The position numbers were made by a program, and so were the translations under genes. A stretch of 64,000 bases of DNA from an uncultured Bacteroidota bacterium (lineage in GTDB: Bacteria; Bacteroidota; Rhodothermia; Rhodothermales; Salinibacteraceae). The stretch covers positions 1 to 64,000 of the forward strand of contig CAJXKO010000001.1 of NCBI GenBank assembly GCA_913055845.1, read 5' to 3'. A model generated the notes under the pieces. That model worked only from the letters and a program-made list of their open reading frames with translations, made no database searches and was not told where the DNA came from. Shown one piece after another: positions 53,309 to 62,651 of this stretch (position 1 is its first letter; each line of letters opens with the position of its first letter).

Positions 53309-53782
53309 CTACCCTCCTCCAGACTCCTGCATCTCGCGCTGGCGCATCGGCATCGCGTCGATGGTGTCGAAGATGGAACGGGCGGTGACGGGCTCGGCGT
53401 CCCGGCGCTTCTCGGTACCGTCCTTCCCTACGAGGACGATCCGAAACGCGTCCGGCGCCACGCCGAATCGGTCGCGCAACCGCCGGGCTGCCGCCTCTGT
53501 GAGCGGCTGGGGATCGGTGCCCGGGACCAAGCGGCGCGTGCCCCAGTCGCTCCCCGTCACGGTGAACAACAGAAGGTCGCGGTCCCGAAACCCCGCGTCG
53601 TGCTCGGCGAACGCCTTTTCTTGCCGGACCAGCGCCTCGCTGGTGTCGGACGCCGCAAACACGAAGAGCAGGCGGTGCTCCCACCGCTGCTCCTCAAGAC
53701 GGAAATCGATGGAGTCCGTGGGGGGCGTGGCCATGGCAGAGAGGGGAATCAGTGCGAGGCCGCAGGCGAGAAGAAGTCGCAT
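53309..53782 (-). CDS. DUF4174 family exported protein
   Basis: 157 residues from the ATG at 53782, signal peptide 'RLLLACGLALIPLSAMA'. DUF4174 signature: 'LEEQRWEHRLLFVFAASDTSE', 'GFRDRDLLLFTVTG', 'LRDRFGVAPDAFRIVLVGKDGTEKRR', and the conserved end 'IFDTIDAMPMRQREM'. The family has a thioredoxin-like fold with no catalytic cysteines and unknown function; predicted periplasmic. Convergent with the M1 peptidase gene. Confidence 0.85.
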   Translation of the reverse strand: MRLLLACGLALIPLSAMATPPTDSIDFRLEEQRWEHRLLFVFAASDTSEALVRQEKAFAEHDAGFRDRDLLLFTVTGSDWGTRRLVPGTDPQPLTEAAARRLRDRFGVAPDAFRIVLVGKDGTEKRRDAEPVTARSIFDTIDAMPMRQREMQESGGG

Positions 53783-53847
53783 AACCGGGACCACTATGTG
53801 GGAAGAGAGACGGGTCGCGGGGCGTCGATGGGCGGGCGGAGATCCAT

Positions 53848-55062
53848 TCAGCCCTGTTCCGTCCGGGACGCTTCCGCGTCGGTCGATGCCTCGCCGTCCT
53901 CGAAGCGCGATACGGTAAACAGCTCAAGGGCTTGGGGCCGTTCTTCCCCCACGAGGGTCGCGAGGAGACGTCCCATCCGAAAGCCGTAGCCCATGCCGTG
54001 CCCCGTAAACCCGGTGGCAAAAACGCCCTCAGCATGCTCCGGCACACGCCCCACCACGGGCCGTCCGTCCGGCGAAAACCCCATGGTGCCGCTCCAGCGC
54101 TGCTCGACGGAAAGCGACTGCGTCCACGGAAAGTGGGTATGGAGGTACCGCTCGATGGTGGCCTGCACCGCCGGGGTCGTGCTGTCCGTACTGGTTTCCT
54201 CGGCATCGCGGTGCTGGTGCCGACCGCCCCCCGCAAGCACACGTCCGTCCTGAAGTTGTCGCACGTAGAATCCACCGCGGTGCGAATAGACGGGCACCGG
54301 GACGTGGCGAGTATCGGCGGGCGCCGTGGCCAGCATCTGTGCCCGCACCGGCCGGACGACGGCAGACGTCGGAGGAACGAGGTCCGGCAGCGAGGGCCCG
54401 AGCGCGAGCACCACACGGTCGGCTCGAAAACGGCGGGTGGGGGTGTCGAGAAGCACGGAGGCGTTGCGCCAGTGCATGTGCCGCACCGGGTGCTGGGTAT
54501 GAATATCAGCGTCGCTCTGAGCAGCGACGTGACGCACGAGCCGAAGCGGATCGACGACGCCCCCCGTAGTGACGAACAGCCCCCCTTCGAAACCGGAAGC
54601 CCCAACACGGTCGTTGGCCTCCTCCGGGTCCAGGTAGATGGCCGAAGCCCCTGCGGTCCGCAGGTGTGAGAGACTCGATCGGAGACGGACGGCCTCGTCG
54701 GCACTCCCGGCCGCCGTAAGGCTTCCGTCCGAGCGCCAGTCGAAGGCCGTCCCTCGCAGCTCAGCCGCCAGGAGGTCTCGATTTTCTCGAGTAAAGTTCC
54801 AGAGCCGACGGGCCGTTCGCTCTCCGTACCGGGCCATGTCCGACCGGTAGTCGGCGTGGGTTCCCTGGAGAACAAAGCCCGCGTTGCGGCCGCTCGCCCC
54901 GGTCCCGAGCGCGCCTGCCTCCAACAGGCCCACCCGCAACGACGGCTGCTGGCGACCGAGCCAGTAGGCCGTCGAGCAGCCCACAATGCCGCCCCCCACC
55001 ACGATGACGTCGTACGCCGTTTCTCGCCTGCGATGGGCCTGCTGCCAGATCGACACTGTCAT
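53848..55062 (-). CDS. FAD-dependent oxidoreductase (DAO family)
   Basis: 404 residues from the ATG at 55062; the frame continues upstream for 91 residues without conservation. The N-terminal dinucleotide fold reads 'DVIVVGGGIVGCSTAYWLG', with 'GTGASGRNAGFVLQGTH' next, and the C-terminal FAD contact 'TGFTGHGMGYGFRMGRLLATL'. D-amino-acid-oxidase/sarcosine-oxidase type; probably oxidises an amine or amino acid. Upstream, 55063-55291 is a 229-base gap before the next reverse-strand gene, with no gene inside. Confidence 0.87.
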   Translation of the reverse strand: MTVSIWQQAHRRRETAYDVIVVGGGIVGCSTAYWLGRQQPSLRVGLLEAGALGTGASGRNAGFVLQGTHADYRSDMARYGERTARRLWNFTRENRDLLAAELRGTAFDWRSDGSLTAAGSADEAVRLRSSLSHLRTAGASAIYLDPEEANDRVGASGFEGGLFVTTGGVVDPLRLVRHVAAQSDADIHTQHPVRHMHWRNASVLLDTPTRRFRADRVVLALGPSLPDLVPPTSAVVRPVRAQMLATAPADTRHVPVPVYSHRGGFYVRQLQDGRVLAGGGRHQHRDAEETSTDSTTPAVQATIERYLHTHFPWTQSLSVEQRWSGTMGFSPDGRPVVGRVPEHAEGVFATGFTGHGMGYGFRMGRLLATLVGEERPQALELFTVSRFEDGEASTDAEASRTEQG

Positions 55063-55291
55063 ATGATCGCGTCCCGGCCACTGCCGGGAAGAGTGCAGAA
55101 GGAGGCGGAAGAAGAACGCCCGTGTGGAAGTTGAAATATGTACGCGACAACCCATTGCTCGATTCAACCCAAGGGGCGAGTGCCGAACCAGACTGGAGAA
55201 TGTAACCAATGCTCGGCATGCTGCGGGAATCGCAACTCCGTGCGACAGTGCCAGGACCGCCCCACCAGCATGCCCCAGAGCACAACGCGCC

Positions 55292-56293
55292 CTACCTCTG
55301 CACATCCACCAGAATGCGCCCCTGTACCTGCCCATTCACAATCTCGCGGCCGGCTGCCGGGACATCGCCAAGCGTAATGGTGCGGGCCCGGATCCGGTCG
55401 TAGTGGGATTCCGTGAGGAGATCCGCAAGCCGCATCCAAGCCCTGCGGCGACGGTCGTTGGGACAGGTGTTGGAATCGATGCCCAGGAGATTAACGCCCC
55501 GTAGAATAAATGGCAGCACAGACGTATGGAGGTCGTGCCCTCCAGCATTGCCAAACGCCGCCACACTGCCGTGGCGCTGCATCTGTGAGATGAGCGTCGC
55601 GAGCGTGTCGCCCCCCACAGCATCGATGGCCCCGGCCCACGCCCCCGACTCCATGGGGCGCGCTGGGCCGTCCTCGAATCGTTCCCGGTCCACAATCCGC
55701 TCCGCCCCGAGCGCCCGCAGATACGTGTGAGCGCCCTCGCTACCGGTGGAAGCGACGGCCGAGTATCCGAGGGCGCCGAGCAGCGCTACCGCAATGCTCC
55801 CAGCCCCACCGGAGGCACCCGTGACCACAACGTCTCCTGCATCCGGTTCCCCCCCATGCTCCTCCAGCGCCAGGACCGACAGCATCGCCGTAAGCCCAGC
55901 CGTTCCAACAACCATGGACTGCTCGGGGGAAAGCCCGTCCGGGAGGGGCACCAGCTTATTGCCATCCACCTTCGCCCGCTGCGTGTACCCGCCCCACACC
56001 ACCTCGCCCAGTTGCCACCCCGTACCGATGGCTAGATCACCGGCCTCAAATGCGTCGTGGCGGCTCTCCAGCACGCGCCCTACGAGGTCAATGCCAGGCA
56101 CGATCGGGTAGTCGCCCCGAATGACCTGTCCGCGTCCCGTGACCGCTAGGCCGTCTTTGTAGTTGAGGCTCGAATAGAGGACCTCTAAGCGCACCTCCTC
56201 CGGCCCCGCATCCGGAAGATCGTGCAGTTCCAACGAACGAACCCAGGCCTGGACCTCTCCATCGTCCGTATCGAGAACCAGTGCGGAGAACAT
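55292..56293 (-). CDS. YhdH/AcuI-type zinc-free oxidoreductase
   Basis: 333 residues from the ATG at 56293 ('MFSALVLDTDDGEVQAWVRSL'). Medium-chain dehydrogenase fold of the YhdH/YhfP subgroup: 'SSLNYKDGLAVTGRG', 'YPIVPGIDLVGRV', the Rossmann segment 'TGASGGAGSIAVALLGALG', and 'INGLEGIDS'-like 'GVNLLGIDSNTCPNDRRRRAW'. Related enzymes reduce acrylyl-CoA with NADPH. Catalytic zinc ligands are absent, as usual for the subgroup. Single gene, divergent from the TonB-like gene. Confidence 0.9.
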   Translation of the reverse strand: MFSALVLDTDDGEVQAWVRSLELHDLPDAGPEEVRLEVLYSSLNYKDGLAVTGRGQVIRGDYPIVPGIDLVGRVLESRHDAFEAGDLAIGTGWQLGEVVWGGYTQRAKVDGNKLVPLPDGLSPEQSMVVGTAGLTAMLSVLALEEHGGEPDAGDVVVTGASGGAGSIAVALLGALGYSAVASTGSEGAHTYLRALGAERIVDRERFEDGPARPMESGAWAGAIDAVGGDTLATLISQMQRHGSVAAFGNAGGHDLHTSVLPFILRGVNLLGIDSNTCPNDRRRRAWMRLADLLTESHYDRIRARTITLGDVPAAGREIVNGQVQGRILVDVQR

Positions 56294-56473
56294 CGGCGGC
56301 AGAGATAAACAATCAGAAGAGTGACGGACCACCCGGATGCCACACTCGACGTCCGGATTTGTTCGGGGGCGGCCATACCTCCAAAATCTCTTTCGTCCGG
56401 GAATCTTTTCAACTCATATTCGTAAGAAGAATCCGTTGATCTATGCGGCTTCGCCCCTTATTTGGTCCTCGCC

Positions 56474-57184
56474 ATGGATACGTCTCGCGCTCCCGTTCCG
56501 GGATCCTCCCTTCTTGACACCTACCCGATCCGGATCATGGTCGGATTGGTTGCGAGCCTCGGTCTCACAATTGGCCTAGTGCATCTGCCCCTCCATCCCC
56601 CGGTCCAGCGGGTCGGGTGGTCCGCCCAGCCCGCCCCTGAGCAGATTGTGCTGGACGAGGTCACGTCGGATCGGTCCGGCGAGTCCGCTGCCAATGAGCC
56701 AGCGCAGGGGGCGCCTCCCGTTACGGATCTGCAGTCCGTCTCGTCCAATCCGTCGTCCGAGGACGTCTCCCCCGAAGAGTCCGGTCCCCCCTCAGCAGAG
56801 CGGGACTCGGAGTGGGCCGCGCAGTACAAAGACCTAGAGTCGATTGCAGAACTGAGCACCGCGGAAAAGACCCCAGGGATCGTAGGCGGCACTGGAAGTC
56901 TGTATCTCCAGATCAACTACCCGACCGAGGCCATCGCGCAGGGCATTGAGGGCAATCTAGAATTAGCTTTCACGGTCGAGGCCGACGGAAGCGTCACCGA
57001 GATGGAGGTAATCAACTCCCTCCATCCACTGTGCGACTCCGCCGCCGTCGCCGGCGTGCGCGCTGTCCAATTTGTGCCCGCAACCCACGACGGCACCCCC
57101 ATTCCAATGCGGCTCCGCCTACCCGTGAAATTTCGGCTCGCCGCCGTTTCGGGAACCGCTTCAACGAGTGGTTCCTCTCCCTAA
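56474..57184 (+). CDS. TonB-like energy-transducer protein
   Basis: 236 residues from the ATG at 56474. One transmembrane helix about 19-40 ('IRIMVGLVASLGLTIGLVHL') anchors it in the inner membrane. A Pro/Ser/Glu-rich spanner about 45-125 precedes a C-terminal TonB domain ('PTEAIAQGIEGNLELAFTVEADGSV', 'DSAAVAGVRAVQFVPATHDGTPI', 'RLRLPVKFRL'). It should transmit proton-motive force to an outer-membrane receptor, but no ExbB/ExbD or receptor gene is adjacent. Precedes hppD by 106 bases. Confidence 0.87.
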   Translation: MDTSRAPVPGSSLLDTYPIRIMVGLVASLGLTIGLVHLPLHPPVQRVGWSAQPAPEQIVLDEVTSDRSGESAANEPAQGAPPVTDLQSVSSNPSSEDVSPEESGPPSAERDSEWAAQYKDLESIAELSTAEKTPGIVGGTGSLYLQINYPTEAIAQGIEGNLELAFTVEADGSVTEMEVINSLHPLCDSAAVAGVRAVQFVPATHDGTPIPMRLRLPVKFRLAAVSGTASTSGSSP

Positions 57185-57290
57185 TCCCCCTGCGTTTTGC
57201 GAAACGTTCAGTCGAAGGAAAAGTACAGTTTTCCCCTCTTTGGAAGCGCTTCTACCCGTCCTCCCTCAAACTAACTTCTGCGGATCCCTC

Positions 57291-58436
57291 ATGGCCGACC
57301 CAACCGTTGCTCCCGACGCCGATGTCGACACCCCGGAGGACTTTCTTCCTCTTAACGGCACCGACTACGTTGAATTCTACGTCGGCAATGCCAAACAGGC
57401 CGCTCAGTACTACGCCCATCTTTTCGGCTTCGACATCCGCGGCTATCTGGGTCCCGAAACAGGCCACAAGGAAAAGACGAGCTATTTGATTGAGCAGAAC
57501 GACATCCGGTTCGTCCTGACGTCGGCGCTGGGTCCAGACTCTTCGATCAGCGAGCATGTGCATCGCCACGGCGACGGGGTGAAGGACATCGCGCTACAGG
57601 TGGACGACGCCACCTCGTCGTTCGAGGAAACCACCAAGCGAGGGGCCACACCGGTACAGGAACCGACGGTTCATGACGATGAGGACGGGCGAATCGTGAC
57701 TGCCACTATCGCCACCTACGGGGACACCGTGCATACTTTCGTGGAGCGCACGGACTACGACGGACTCTTCTTCCCGGGGTTTGAGACGTGGGAGAACCCC
57801 TTCTGGGAGCCGCCCGCGGACACCGGCCTGCAGTACGTGGATCACTGCGTAGGGAACGTGGAGAAGGGCGACATGGACAAGTACGTGGACTACTACGGTC
57901 GGACGATGGGCTTCTACAACATGCTCCACTTCACCGATCAGGACATCTCCACCGAGTATTCGGCCCTGATGTCGAAGGTGATGGCCAACGGCGATGAGAA
58001 GATCAAATTCCCCATCAACGAGCCGGCAGAGGGAAAGAAGAAAAGTCAGATTGAGGAATTCCTCGAGTTCTACCGCGGCCCGGGCGTGCAGCACGTGGCC
58101 CTTTCGACGGACGATATCATTGGGGCCGTTCAGGAGCTACGGCGCCGGGGCGTCGAGTTTCTCCACGTGCCGGACACATACTACGACCGTGAGGTACTTT
58201 CCGAGCGCGTGGGGGCCATCGACGAGTCGATCGACGCACTCGAAGAGTTGGGCATTCTCGTGGACCGCGACCCCGACGGCTACCTCCTCCAGATCTTTAC
58301 CAAGCCGGTACAGGACCGTCCGACCGTCTTCTTCGAAATCATCCAGCGCGAGGGAGCTCGCTCCTTTGGGGCCGGAAACTTCAAGGCGCTCTTCAAGGCG
58401 ATGGAGCGCGAACAGGAACGCCGCGGTAACCTTTAG
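57291..58436 (+). CDS. hppD: 4-hydroxyphenylpyruvate dioxygenase
   Basis: Fe(II) dioxygenase that converts 4-hydroxyphenylpyruvate to homogentisate in tyrosine breakdown. 381 residues from the ATG at 57291. Two VOC modules are present; the iron ligands are His in 'YVDHCVGNV', His in 'GVQHVALSTDDI', and Glu in 'VFFEIIQREGARSFGAGNFKAL', which is also the diagnostic C-terminal block. No homogentisate dioxygenase lies beside it. Probably its own transcription unit, since the TonB-like gene upstream is unrelated. Confidence 0.97.
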   Translation: MADPTVAPDADVDTPEDFLPLNGTDYVEFYVGNAKQAAQYYAHLFGFDIRGYLGPETGHKEKTSYLIEQNDIRFVLTSALGPDSSISEHVHRHGDGVKDIALQVDDATSSFEETTKRGATPVQEPTVHDDEDGRIVTATIATYGDTVHTFVERTDYDGLFFPGFETWENPFWEPPADTGLQYVDHCVGNVEKGDMDKYVDYYGRTMGFYNMLHFTDQDISTEYSALMSKVMANGDEKIKFPINEPAEGKKKSQIEEFLEFYRGPGVQHVALSTDDIIGAVQELRRRGVEFLHVPDTYYDREVLSERVGAIDESIDALEELGILVDRDPDGYLLQIFTKPVQDRPTVFFEIIQREGARSFGAGNFKALFKAMEREQERRGNL

Positions 58437-58755
58437 GCATGTACTGACGGACCCTCGTGCCCTCCCCAAGACCCGGACTTGCTCGCCAACGGACGGGGTT
58501 CCATGCGGCTCGTTTCGGGAGTACTCTTGCCCGCGAACACGCCTCTTCCCGAGTACTGGGCGGCCCCGTGACTGCGTCCCCATTCAGGCCCTTCTCCAGA
58601 ACAGTCCTTGAGCGCCGCGAAGCCGTCCCTCTGTAAATTTCCCGGGACGGGGTTGCGTTCTGAGACCCTGTGATCTACGTTATTCAAGCGTCGATCTAAA
58701 CCCTCTGCCGGCGCCGTTTCTCCGTCGCCGCGAACGCACGGCTTCCTCTTCGTCT
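58437..58755. other. Gap between hppD and dnaA
   Basis: 319 bases with no gene. I find no TTATCCACA-type DnaA box here on either strand, so it does not look like a classical oriC. It contains a promoter-like site at 58653-58683, another TAAATTTC string at 58634 without a well-spaced partner, and two agtact palindromic cores near 58525 and 58553. Confidence 0.5.
58653..58683 (+). promoter_or_regulatory. Candidate dnaA promoter
   Basis: TTG (58653-58655), 20 bases, TACGTTAT (58676-58683), the same layout as the site before the CBS gene. It would give a leader of about 65 bases to the dnaA ATG. Confidence 0.35.
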
Positions 58756-60495
58756 ATGGTTCCGTCCGCCTCCGACGCTTGGCGTACTGCGCTCCGCGAT
58801 CTCCGCGAGACGCTCCCGGAGCGAACGGTTCAGAACTGGCTCGACCCCATTAATCCCCTCGGGCTTGATACCGACGAAGGCGCGCCTACGCTTACGCTGC
58901 AGGTGCCCACGCCCTTCGGGGTACAGTACCTCCGCAGCCGTTTTCAGCGGTCAATTCGACAGGCCGTCACCGAAGCTGTAGGGGAGCCGACGGACGTAAC
59001 CTATCAGGTGGCCCCGGAGGAGGAGCGTCCCGACGAAATTACGGCGGAGTCCGGCGAGGAACGGGCGGATTCCGAGCGTTCCTCGCCTCCGTCGTCGTCC
59101 GGTCGGTCCTCTCCGTCTCCCTCCTCCCCCCGAACAAATGGGACTCGCCCCGAACAACCCCCAGAGCAGTCTTCAGGGGCGGAGGCGACCAACCAGGCGT
59201 CTGCGCCGAAAAACGGCCAAGACCCCCCCCCGCAGTCTCCGTCGACCCCTTCAGGCCACGCGCCCGACTCCGAATCGTCGTCGGATCACGGTTCAGCCTC
59301 AGAGCAGGCCTCCTCGCTCCCTTCCTCCTCTACGGAGGTGGCGGAAGAGGCCCCAGGGGTGTCGGAGGATGTCGCATCCGAGACGGAACTCCCCTCGCAG
59401 CGCAACGGCGCAGGCTCGGCCGACGAGCGCTCGGCCCTCTACGAGGAGGCCAAGCAGCACCTCCGCCCCGAGTACACGTTCGACGAGTTTATTGAGGGCG
59501 ACGGGAACCGGCTGGCCCGCAGCGCGGCCTTTGCCGTGGCTCAGGAACCGGGAAGCACTAATTACAACCCGCTCCTGGTGTACGGCGGCGTGGGGCTTGG
59601 CAAAACCCACCTCGCGCAGGCCGTGGCCAACTACGCCCTGGAGCACGAGACCGCCGAGCACGTGTTGTACGTGTCAAGTGACCGCTTCACGAGCCAGTTC
59701 GTACAGTCGGTTCGCGAAAATCGAATCGCGGCATTCTCCAGCTACTACCGACAGGCGGATCTCCTTATCGTCGACGATGTGCAGTTTTTCGGCGAGAAAG
59801 AGAAAACCCAGGAGGAGTTCTTCCACATTTTCAACGACCTGCACCAGAACGGAAAGCAGATTTTTCTCTGCGCTGATCGCCCCCCGGCGGAGATCCCGGG
59901 CATTGAGGAACGCCTTCTCTCCCGCTTCCAGTGGGGCCTAAGTGCCGATATCCAACGCCCCGACCTAGAAACGCGCATCGCCATTCTCCAGCGCAAGGCC
60001 GCCCGGCAGGACATTGCTGTCTCCCCCGACGTGCTGGAACTGATTGCTCAGCGCATCGACTCGAACGTGCGCCAGCTCGAGGGCACGCTTACTCGCCTTA
60101 CGGCCCTTGTACAGCTCGACGGCCGCACGCTGGACCTGGATACGGCCCGCCGCTTTCTTCGGGAGCATACCGACGACGAACCGGCCGCCCTCGATGCGGG
60201 CGACATCATCGAGCAGGTGGCCGACTACTTTCGCCTCGAAAAGGGAGACCTGCTCTCCCGGTCCCGAAAGCAGTCGGTGGCACAGGCGCGCCAAATCGCA
60301 ATGTATCTCTGTCGCGAACTCACGGAGGAGTCGTACGCACACATCGGCTCCCGATTCGGGGGACGCGACCACTCGACGGTGATTCACGCCTACCGCAAGA
60401 TTGACGATGCCCTGGAGTCGGACACCGACCTTCAGGACGACGTTTCTACACTCACGTCCAAATTGCAAAACCGGTCGCTGTCTTCAAGCCTGTAG
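58756..60495 (+). CDS. dnaA: Chromosomal replication initiator DnaA
   Basis: Binds oriC and opens the duplex. 579 residues, longer than usual because of domain II. Domain I about 1-85 ('WRTALRDLRETLPERTVQNWL'), domain II about 90-225 is a very acidic Ser/Pro/Glu linker, AAA+ domain III with Walker A 'GGVGLGKTHLAQAV', Walker B 'LLIVDDVQFF', and sensor segment 'RLLSRFQWGL', and domain IV with 'GSRFGGRDHSTVIHAYRKI', the DnaA-box reader. Not followed by dnaN; the next gene is a transsulfuration enzyme. Confidence 0.97.
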   Translation: MVPSASDAWRTALRDLRETLPERTVQNWLDPINPLGLDTDEGAPTLTLQVPTPFGVQYLRSRFQRSIRQAVTEAVGEPTDVTYQVAPEEERPDEITAESGEERADSERSSPPSSSGRSSPSPSSPRTNGTRPEQPPEQSSGAEATNQASAPKNGQDPPPQSPSTPSGHAPDSESSSDHGSASEQASSLPSSSTEVAEEAPGVSEDVASETELPSQRNGAGSADERSALYEEAKQHLRPEYTFDEFIEGDGNRLARSAAFAVAQEPGSTNYNPLLVYGGVGLGKTHLAQAVANYALEHETAEHVLYVSSDRFTSQFVQSVRENRIAAFSSYYRQADLLIVDDVQFFGEKEKTQEEFFHIFNDLHQNGKQIFLCADRPPAEIPGIEERLLSRFQWGLSADIQRPDLETRIAILQRKAARQDIAVSPDVLELIAQRIDSNVRQLEGTLTRLTALVQLDGRTLDLDTARRFLREHTDDEPAALDAGDIIEQVADYFRLEKGDLLSRSRKQSVAQARQIAMYLCRELTEESYAHIGSRFGGRDHSTVIHAYRKIDDALESDTDLQDDVSTLTSKLQNRSLSSSL

Positions 60496-60516
60496 CGGCT
60501 TCGACCGGAGTTTCCA

Positions 60517-61665
60517 ATGTCTACACTCGATACACGTTCGATTCACGCTGGGGAGCCCTCCCCACGCATTGAGGGTGCTGTTACGCTGCCCCTCTTTCAG
60601 ACCGCCACCTACACCCACGAGGATCCGGACGCGCCGCCCCGCTACGTCCGCTACAGCAACTCCCCGAACCACGAGGCCCTTCACGAGAAGCTCGCGTCCC
60701 TTACCCGCACAGAAAGTACCCTCGTCACGGCGAGCGGGATGGCCGCCATCTCCGCGGCGCTCTTGAGTCTGCTCGACGCGGGCGATCACCTCGTGGCACC
60801 CCGCAGCCTCTACGGCGGCACGCTGTCGCTCTTCGACGACCTGCTGCCACGGTTGGGCATCGAGCATACATTGGTGACGGGCAACACGAGGGAGGCCTGG
60901 GACGCAGCTCTCCAACCGAACACGACCGTCCTCTACGCCGAGTCGATCGCGAATCCACTGTTGGCGGTGCGTGACCTGGAGGCGATGGTAGACGTTGCCG
61001 ACGCATACGACCTCGTGGCCGTAATCGACAACACGTTCGCCTCACCAGTCAACCTCCGCCCCGCCGAGCTGGGCTTCGATCTGGTGCTGCACTCCGGCAC
61101 CAAATATCTCGGGGGACACTCGGACCTCGCGGCGGGCGTCGTGGCGGGCCCCAACGATTTGTTGGACAACGTGCGACACACGACAAAGCTTCTCGGAGGC
61201 ATGCTCGACCCGCACGCCTGTTTCCTGCTCCACCGCAGCCTTAAGACGCTTGGGGTGCGGGTGCGAAAGCAGAATGAAACGGCGCAGGCCGTGGCCGAGG
61301 TCCTCACGCATCACGACGGCATCCACCGCGTGCGCTACCCGGGACTTGCCTCTCACCCGCACCACGATCGCGCCAGCACCCTCCTCGACGGCTTTGGGGG
61401 CATGGTGAGTTTCGATCTCGCCCCGGAGGCCGATGTCGACGCGTTTTTCGAGGCCCTGTCTCTCCCTATCCGCGCCCCCAGTCTCGGAGGGGTCGAGACC
61501 CTCATTACCCAGCCCATCCACACGTCCCACAAAGAGGTCGCGCCCTCTGTCCGGGACAAACTTGGGATCACAGAGCGGCTCGTGCGCCTCTCCGTCGGGC
61601 TCGAAGGGAGCGACGATCTCGTGGATGATCTGACGACGGCGCTCGACACTAGTTTGACGGCGTAG
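60517..61665 (+). CDS. Trans-sulfuration PLP enzyme (cystathionine gamma-lyase/synthase type)
   Basis: 382 residues. Cys/Met-metabolism PLP family: 'LDTRSIHAGEPSPRIEGAVTLPLFQTATY', 'TASGMAAISAALLSLLDAGDHLV', 'YAESIANPLL', PLP Lys in 'LHSGTKYLGGHSDLAAG', and 'SLGGVETLITQP'. It could split cystathionine to cysteine (gamma-lyase) or form it (gamma-synthase); the sequence does not decide. With the cystathionine beta-synthase at 20297, gamma-lyase is the more economical call. Starts 21 bases after dnaA, on the same strand. Confidence 0.93.
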   Translation: MSTLDTRSIHAGEPSPRIEGAVTLPLFQTATYTHEDPDAPPRYVRYSNSPNHEALHEKLASLTRTESTLVTASGMAAISAALLSLLDAGDHLVAPRSLYGGTLSLFDDLLPRLGIEHTLVTGNTREAWDAALQPNTTVLYAESIANPLLAVRDLEAMVDVADAYDLVAVIDNTFASPVNLRPAELGFDLVLHSGTKYLGGHSDLAAGVVAGPNDLLDNVRHTTKLLGGMLDPHACFLLHRSLKTLGVRVRKQNETAQAVAEVLTHHDGIHRVRYPGLASHPHHDRASTLLDGFGGMVSFDLAPEADVDAFFEALSLPIRAPSLGGVETLITQPIHTSHKEVAPSVRDKLGITERLVRLSVGLEGSDDLVDDLTTALDTSLTA

Positions 61666-61667
61666 CT

Positions 61668-61687
61668 CTCCCCTGCAAGGAGGGGAG
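61668..61687. terminator. Hairpin between convergent genes
   Basis: Perfect 7-bp arms ctcccct (61668-61674) and aggggag (61681-61687), 6-base loop, in the 29-base space between the stops of the transsulfuration gene and the reverse-strand hydrolase gene. No T-run on either side; probably a two-way transcription end. Confidence 0.5.
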
Positions 61688-61694
61688 CGGAGTC

Positions 61695-62543
61695 TCAGAG
61701 CTGGGCCTGGAAGAACGCGACGGTACGATTCCACACGGTTGCCAGAGACGTGGGGACCGTGCCGTCGAACGGATGTGCACCACCGAAGGTATGTCCACCG
61801 TCGGCCTCAACGAGTGTCGCCGTCTCCGTAGCACCCGCCAGCGTTTCCGCGGCCCTAAAGTCGACGGACGCATCGTCTCGGGCGTGCACCACGAGCCAGG
61901 GCACGTCGATGCGCGCCGCAGCCCCCGGCACGTCGAGCTCGTCTTGGTACGCCATCGTGTCGTCGTAGAGCACCTTGTTGAGACGCAGGATTCGCCCGGT
62001 GCGGCTGTTGCGGACCTCCGTGTAGCCCTGCGATTCCCAGTCCGCGATCTGGTCGTCACTGAACCGGTTCACGAACGTAGCGACGGACGACCAGGTCACG
62101 AGTGCGTCGACCCGATCGTCGCGGGCCGCCTGGAGGATCACAGTGCCCCCGCCGCGCGAGTGCCCCATCAGGGCGATGCGATTCGGGGCCGCGGGCGTCT
62201 CCGGAAGCCCCCCCTCCTCGACCGCCCCCAGAACAGCCTGGAGGTCATCGAGCTCGCGAGTAAAGGTGTTGTCCGCAAACTTGTCGGGCTCCGTAAACTC
62301 CGTCGGTGCGTCCCGGTGCACGCCGTTGTAGGAAAAGTTCATGTGGACCGAGACAAAGCCCGCCCGGGCGAGACGCCGGCCCCACTCCGGAAACGGGCCC
62401 CAGTCCTTGAAGCCCTTGAACCCGTGGCAGAAAACCACTACAGGCTTGGAGCTTTCTCCCTCAACAAACCGCACGTCGCAGTCCACGGCGTCGCCGCGGG
62501 CATTGTCGACGACGAATGAATTCTCACGGACTGACGTGCTCAT
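61695..62543 (-). CDS. Alpha/beta hydrolase (dienelactone hydrolase-like)
   Basis: 282 residues from the ATG at 62543 (a GTG one codon earlier is possible). Oxyanion-hole strand 'VVVFCHGFKGFKDWGPFPEW', nucleophile elbow 'LMGHSRGGGTVIL' with Ser, acid Asp in 'VVHARDDASVDF', and His in 'ADGGHTFGGAHPFDG' complete a catalytic triad. No signal peptide, so cytoplasmic; substrate unknown. Downstream of rplI on the same strand, with about 108 bases between. Confidence 0.88.
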   Translation of the reverse strand: MSTSVRENSFVVDNARGDAVDCDVRFVEGESSKPVVVFCHGFKGFKDWGPFPEWGRRLARAGFVSVHMNFSYNGVHRDAPTEFTEPDKFADNTFTRELDDLQAVLGAVEEGGLPETPAAPNRIALMGHSRGGGTVILQAARDDRVDALVTWSSVATFVNRFSDDQIADWESQGYTEVRNSRTGRILRLNKVLYDDTMAYQDELDVPGAAARIDVPWLVVHARDDASVDFRAAETLAGATETATLVEADGGHTFGGAHPFDGTVPTSLATVWNRTVAFFQAQL

Positions 62544-62651
62544 CACGAGATGCGTCGGCCGGCGACGTCAAACAGATGAACTCAGCGGGCGTGATCGGAG
62601 GGGCTTTCACACACATCACGAGGGACACCGTAGGGGGGCACGCAATACGAG

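Noticed and set aside
58437-58755. oriC
   Set aside because: No repeated DnaA boxes or AT-rich unwinding stretch; being next to dnaA alone is not enough.
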